Assembly (NCBI GenBank): GCA_964498755.1
Contig: CAZCIB010000053.1
Location: 1 to 15,343, forward strand
Reading direction: 5' to 3'
DNA: 15,343 nt
From: RZZS01 sp964498755
GTDB taxonomy: Bacteria; Pseudomonadota; Alphaproteobacteria; Micavibrionales; Micavibrionaceae
Shown: in pieces, positions 12,360 to 15,343 of the stretch
Position numbering within the stretch: position 1 is the stretch's first letter
How the letters are laid out: every line of letters starts with the position of its first letter
Translations under genes and position numbers: made by a program
Notes under the pieces: model-generated
Database searches by the model: none
What the model was told of the DNA's origin: nothing
The model's input: only the letters and a program-made list of their open reading frames with translations

Positions 12360-13301
12360 ATGCAGGAACAGGACGAACTCGACCGCAAAATCATGAGCAA
12401 GGACTATTCCGAGCCAATGACCTCCAAGGTATTCTGGGGCATTGTGCTGGTTGGCGGCGCTCTGGTTTTCGCGGGCATGTTCCTTGGATGGTCTCCGACC
12501 GGGGATCAGGATGCCGCGACGCAAAGAACCGAGCGCGCTGCAGGCGATCCGGCAGCAACACGGGACAGGGAAGGGAAAAGCCCCGTTTACTGGTTTTTCC
12601 ATGACCTGTTCGCCGGGATTGACGACGGCCTGGAGGACGGCTTCGTCGCGCGTTACAATGATGTGGACGAAGTGGATATGGGCGGCCTTGGCGGCGCCGG
12701 AGGTGAGGTTACAACCCCGACCGAGGCGCTGATCTGGCTTGACCGCTATGCGGAAGCTGAAGACGACGAAGCCGCGCCCAACAGCATAAGCGCCGTGATT
12801 GGCAGCACGGTTATGAACAGGCGGGGCGATATCGCCGGGGAAATACACGATATAATTATAGATCCGGCGAACGGTGAAGCGGAGACGGTTATCGTGGATA
12901 TCGGGGCCAAGCAGGTCCCGATGAGTTACGAACGGGTGATGCTGCAAAATCCGCAAGGTGACACGTGGCTGGACGCGGATGACCGGCTGCTTGTCCGCAA
13001 GCCTGATTTTGATTATGAAACCGTGCTGAACTCGGAGGAAATGATTAGCCTGCGCCTGCTGGCGGGCGGTGAAGTTCTTGATTTTCAGGATAATATCATC
13101 GGACAGATTGAAACCATGATTTTTGACAACGGAGAAGTACAGCAGCTTTATTTCCGCCTCAGGCCCAGTATTCCGGCTGAACAGCCCAGATCATACTTAA
13201 TTCCCCTTCAGGATACGCAAATTATCCGCAATCCGGACGGCTACGACGTCAGGTTAAACAGACAACAAACAGAAGACATTGCGGAAGATATTCTGGAATA
13301 A
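12360..13301 (+). CDS. Membrane-anchored protein with two PRC-barrel domains
   Basis: A 313-residue protein. A short acidic N-terminus is followed by one transmembrane helix at about 23-44 (KVFWGIVLVGGALVFAGMFLGW), a low-complexity polar linker, and two beta-rich PRC-barrel-like domains. The first is at about 142-196 (ISAVIGSTVMNRRGDIAGEIHDIIID, ending PMSYERV). The second is at about 236-295 (GEVLDFQDNIIGQIETMIFD, ending SYLIPLQDTQI). PRC barrels bind partners, as in RimM and the photosynthetic reaction centre H subunit; in this single-helix form their role is unknown. The start lies 3 nt after the Pmp3 stop with AAAGG upstream; ATG 12393 is an unlikely alternative. It is the last gene of the operon. 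No hairpin terminator was found before the convergent gene at 13324. Confidence 0.8.
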   Translation: MQEQDELDRKIMSKDYSEPMTSKVFWGIVLVGGALVFAGMFLGWSPTGDQDAATQRTERAAGDPAATRDREGKSPVYWFFHDLFAGIDDGLEDGFVARYNDVDEVDMGGLGGAGGEVTTPTEALIWLDRYAEAEDDEAAPNSISAVIGSTVMNRRGDIAGEIHDIIIDPANGEAETVIVDIGAKQVPMSYERVMLQNPQGDTWLDADDRLLVRKPDFDYETVLNSEEMISLRLLAGGEVLDFQDNIIGQIETMIFDNGEVQQLYFRLRPSIPAEQPRSYLIPLQDTQIIRNPDGYDVRLNRQQTEDIAEDILE

Positions 13302-13323
13302 ATCACTTGTCGTTATCACGGAC

Positions 13324-13569
13324 CTATTTTCCCGCTTTGATTTTTTCGATAACGTTTTCCGGCAAGGCTGATTCCGCGCTTTCTTTCGCCTTGTTCATGT
13401 GATCTGCGAAACCTTGCGAAACCACGGCGCCGCTGTAGACGATGTACCATTTCCAGGATTGCGTTTTCGTATCGCATTCCCAGCTGCGCTTGTTGCGTTC
13501 AATGATCATCTCGTAATCTTCGGCCGTACTGCAGGCTCTCTCGACCGCCCATTCCGTTAAATTTTCCAT
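13324..13569 (-). CDS. Hypothetical protein
   Basis: An 81-residue protein that I do not recognise. It has two N-terminal helices rich in Glu (NLTEWAVERACSTAEDYEMII), then a Trp-rich beta-like stretch (SWECDTKTQSWKWYIVYSG) and a C-terminal helix (MNKAKESAESALPENVIEKI). It has two cysteines, no signal peptide and no membrane helix. AGGAAT lies 5 nt before the ATG at 13569. It follows lpxR by only 25 nt on the same strand, so the two are probably co-transcribed. Confidence 0.65.
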   Translation of the reverse strand: MENLTEWAVERACSTAEDYEMIIERNKRSWECDTKTQSWKWYIVYSGAVVSQGFADHMNKAKESAESALPENVIEKIKAGK

Positions 13570-13594
13570 TTATAATTCCTGTCAGTTGTTTACA

Positions 13595-14644
13595 TTAAAA
13601 TCTGTACGCCGCGCTTAATGCGCCAAAAAGATCGCCGCTATCCTGACCTTCAAATTCCTTCGACCGGTATACCAGCGTATAACTTACGCGCGCGCGTCCC
13701 AGCGTAAACGCCACGCCCGCGTTCGCGTCGCCTACCAGAGGGAATTTGTCAACGCTCGGGCTACTCTCAAACGTGTTCCCGTCGAGGAAAATATTCCGCG
13801 CCACAGCGCGGCCCTCGAGCCCCCCAAACAGATACCAATCCCATCCGTCTTCAGGTATTTCATAAAAACCCGTCCCCGGCAAGGCGGGACGTACGCGCAA
13901 GGGCAGATCGCTCCAGCGCGCTTCTCCCGGGCTCAGGCGGAAGCTGACGCCGCCATTCGCATACGCGTATACGTTGCCGATTGTCAGACCGCCATAAGGC
14001 GTGGCGGCAATGTTCAGGTCCAGAACCTCAAAGCTTTTGATTTGCGGAAAGCGCCGCTGCCACGACAGCATGAGAGCCGGCTCGTTTTCCAGCTGATTGT
14101 CCCAGCCGTTGGGATCGTCGGCCTCGACTAAATCATGAACGGTTTCCTGCGTGACCTCGCCAAGCGCCCAGGGACCGACAACGCCGACCGTTGCTTCAAT
14201 CTCGTCAATGTGGTTATCCGTCAGGGTCGCCATGCCGATTGAGCCGTAAAGAAAGGCGGCATAAGGCCTGTCATCGGGTTCCGGCTCTTTCAGGGTAATA
14301 TCATCGGGGGTGAAGAGATTTTGCCCCAGGGAGTAATAAACGCTTGAAGTGCGGTTTATATCGAATGTCGGGACGAGATCCGCAATTTCACGGGCGATTT
14401 CCGGAAATTCCGCGTTCAGATCGAAATAGGTCAGGCGGACGCCGCTGGTGTAATTCTGGTCCGTGCCGCGGCCAAACGCGTCATTTTCAACGGCTAGCGT
14501 GATGAATTTATCATGCGGCGTTTGCGTGATACCTTCCGGCACGCTGTTTTCAAGCGTCGCTTCTTTTTCACGATTTCCTGATTCATCTCCCGCTAAAGCC
14601 GGGGCGCAAAAGAAAATCGCACATGCCACCCAAATTATCCGCAT
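13595..14644 (-). CDS. lpxR: Outer-membrane lipid A 3'-O-deacylase, LpxR family
   Basis: A 349-residue outer-membrane beta-barrel enzyme expected to remove the 3'-acyloxyacyl chain of lipid A, a Ca2+-dependent reaction in characterised LpxR. Residues 1-18 form a signal peptide (cut after ALA). Active-site blocks seen: VENDAFG with Asn54 and Asp55, QNYTSGVRLTY at 63-73 with Thr66/Ser67, DDRPYA at 124-129, His170 in ETVHDLV, and GWDNQLENEP at 180-189. Alternating hydrophobic strands end in a terminal Phe (SAAYRF), the usual barrel-assembly signal. GAGGT about 10 nt before the ATG serves as ribosome site. It starts immediately after the terminator of the entericidin-like gene, so its promoter is unclear and it may depend on read-through. 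The symbol is by family; activity is unproven. Confidence 0.9.
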   Translation of the reverse strand: MRIIWVACAIFFCAPALAGDESGNREKEATLENSVPEGITQTPHDKFITLAVENDAFGRGTDQNYTSGVRLTYFDLNAEFPEIAREIADLVPTFDINRTSSVYYSLGQNLFTPDDITLKEPEPDDRPYAAFLYGSIGMATLTDNHIDEIEATVGVVGPWALGEVTQETVHDLVEADDPNGWDNQLENEPALMLSWQRRFPQIKSFEVLDLNIAATPYGGLTIGNVYAYANGGVSFRLSPGEARWSDLPLRVRPALPGTGFYEIPEDGWDWYLFGGLEGRAVARNIFLDGNTFESSPSVDKFPLVGDANAGVAFTLGRARVSYTLVYRSKEFEGQDSGDLFGALSAAYRF

Positions 14645-14660
14645 ACGTTTTATTACCTCA

Positions 14661-14696
14661 AAACAAAGCCGCTTGCCACAGTTTGTCGCAAGCGGC
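14661..14696 (-). terminator. Terminator between the entericidin-like gene and lpxR
   Basis: GCCGCTTGC at 14668-14676 pairs perfectly with GCAAGCGGC at 14688-14696 around an 11-nt loop. On the minus strand it is followed by TTTGTTTT. It lies about 25 nt after the small lipoprotein stop and only about 16 nt before the lpxR start, so it could also act as an attenuator of lpxR. Confidence 0.85.
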
Positions 14697-14721
14697 CTTG
14701 AAAAGCTTAATGACGTTCAGC

Positions 14722-14862
14722 CTACTGGGCCGCGCCCTCCACAGTCTCGCCGGCTTCTTCTATGTCCTGCCCGGCGCCTTCAACCGTGTTGCAGGCGCCC
14801 AAAGACAGCCCGCTAACGGACAGTACGGCCAATGTAAATACGAACGCAATTTTGTTTTTCAT
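14722..14862 (-). CDS. Entericidin-like small lipoprotein
   Basis: A 46-residue lipoprotein. The signal MKNKIAFVFTLAVLSVSGL leads to the lipobox LGAC with lipidated Cys24. The mature 23 residues (CNTVEGAGQDIEEAGETVEG and the end AAQ) carry the GxGxDIxxAGxxV pattern of entericidin A/B peptides, which in enteric bacteria are small envelope lipoproteins proposed as an antidote/toxin pair tied to stationary phase. Only one such peptide is present here. AAAGGA lies 7 nt before the ATG. It follows the YqjE/holin-like gene by 38 nt on the same strand and ends at its own terminator. Confidence 0.85.
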   Translation of the reverse strand: MKNKIAFVFTLAVLSVSGLSLGACNTVEGAGQDIEEAGETVEGAAQ

Positions 14863-14900
14863 GATGATTTCCTTTCTCATATCTTTCATTTTCTCTGGTT

Positions 14901-15341
14901 TTAATGAAGCTTGTCTCCGGCGATAAAACCGGCGAGCGCAGCCGCCGCCAGGGACGTTTTAGGATTTTCCTGCACGGGCTGTGAAATGTCGCCGGCCACC
15001 TCATCAGTAAGCACATCGATAAGGCTTTCAACCTCGCGCCGCGTTTGCTGTTCGTTTTCGACGCGCTTTTGCCCCATCACCTGAAGGCCTGTCCAGATCG
15101 CCAGCAAGGCCAGAACAACAAGGCTCACCCCTATGATCAGGGCCGAAAAGCCAGGGTCGAACGTTCCCAGCAAGGTCACGTAAGCGCTTGCAGTAAGAAA
15201 GCCGAGACCGCCCAGCGCGACAAGCCCCGAAACAGCAATAATACCGGCCCCAGCAGCGTCACGCTTGAAGCTCCGCTTCGAGGTCTGCGCGATGACCCCC
15301 TCCGCTATTGCCTTTTTTATCAGTGGCTTGAGGCTGCTCAT
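14901..15341 (-). CDS. YqjE/phage-holin-like (DUF1469-type) membrane protein
   Basis: A 146-residue protein. A basic amphipathic N-terminus (LKPLIKKAIAEGV, SKRSFKRD) precedes two transmembrane helices at about 30-58 and 65-88. A charged coiled-coil-like segment (GQKRVENEQQTRREVESLIDVL) follows, then a C-terminal hydrophobic patch preceded by VQENPKTSLAAAALAGFIAGD. The last part recalls the ENP-containing membrane tail of ElaB/YqjD proteins and the helix pair recalls YqjE (Pfam holin 3_6), so it is probably a membrane-associated stress or stationary-phase protein, not a phage lysis holin. The ATG is only 2 nt from the window edge; an upstream start cannot be excluded. It is probably co-transcribed with the entericidin-like gene. 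Confidence 0.7.
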   Translation of the reverse strand: MSSLKPLIKKAIAEGVIAQTSKRSFKRDAAGAGIIAVSGLVALGGLGFLTASAYVTLLGTFDPGFSALIIGVSLVVLALLAIWTGLQVMGQKRVENEQQTRREVESLIDVLTDEVAGDISQPVQENPKTSLAAAALAGFIAGDKLH

Positions 15342-15343
15342 CC

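Noticed and set aside
13311..13354. CGTTATC/GATAACG inverted pair as a terminator of the PRC-barrel gene
   Set aside because: The arms are 7 nt with a 30-nt loop and the right arm lies within the convergent gene; no T-run follows the stem.
14901..15341. Phage lysis holin and hence a prophage edge
   Set aside because: No endolysin, capsid, integrase or other phage gene in the window; the ENP-containing tail fits YqjE/ElaB-type cellular proteins better.

Overview
The window looks like chromosomal DNA from a Gram-negative, probably alphaproteobacterial, organism of moderately high GC. It encodes an LpxR-type outer-membrane lipid A deacylase, small lipobox lipoproteins and glycine-zipper membrane proteins. 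Several sites resemble alphaproteobacterial general-stress (EcfG-type, GGAAC-N16/17-nGTT) promoters. No 16S, tRNA or phylogenetic marker is present, so the taxonomic call is an inference. No transposase, integrase, CRISPR array or RNA gene was seen.

Layout. (1) 1-520: an uncertain short reading frame, possibly the remains of a gene, then the leader of pdxS. (2) 522-2176: pdxS and pdxT, which overlap and encode the two subunits of DXP-independent pyridoxal 5'-phosphate synthase. The pdxT frame contains two repeat structures, a tandem/inverted repeat at its 5' end and a 78-bp palindromic element in the middle, and both keep the frame open. (3) 2232-7776: a tight plus-strand run of phospholipase D-VTT fusion, EEP phosphoesterase, DUF1269-like glycine-zipper protein, diacylglycerol-kinase-like lipid kinase, calcineurin-like phosphoesterase and a tiny lipoprotein, closed by a strong terminator. 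This reads as a lipid-head-group or membrane-remodelling operon. (4) 7781-11653, minus strand: a CaCA-type cation antiporter with a degenerate first alpha repeat, a gap holding a palindromic repeat, a YflT-like glycine-zipper protein, a DUF2254 membrane protein and a secreted EF-hand protein. (5) 11813-13301, plus strand: two unknown small proteins, a Pmp3/YqaE membrane peptide and a membrane-anchored double PRC-barrel protein, divergent from the EF-hand gene. (6) 13324-15341, minus strand: an 81-aa unknown, LpxR, an entericidin-like lipoprotein and a YqjE/holin-like membrane protein that begins at the window edge.

Taken together, after pdxST nearly every gene concerns the envelope: phospholipids, lipid A, membrane peptides, lipoproteins and cation/calcium binding. 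Sites resembling general-stress promoters lie just before three gene starts on the plus strand, with a weaker one on the minus strand. My working reading is an envelope/general-stress region whose central piece, the six-gene lipid cluster, is the best candidate for an uncharacterised system. All functional links between the genes are inference from content and order.
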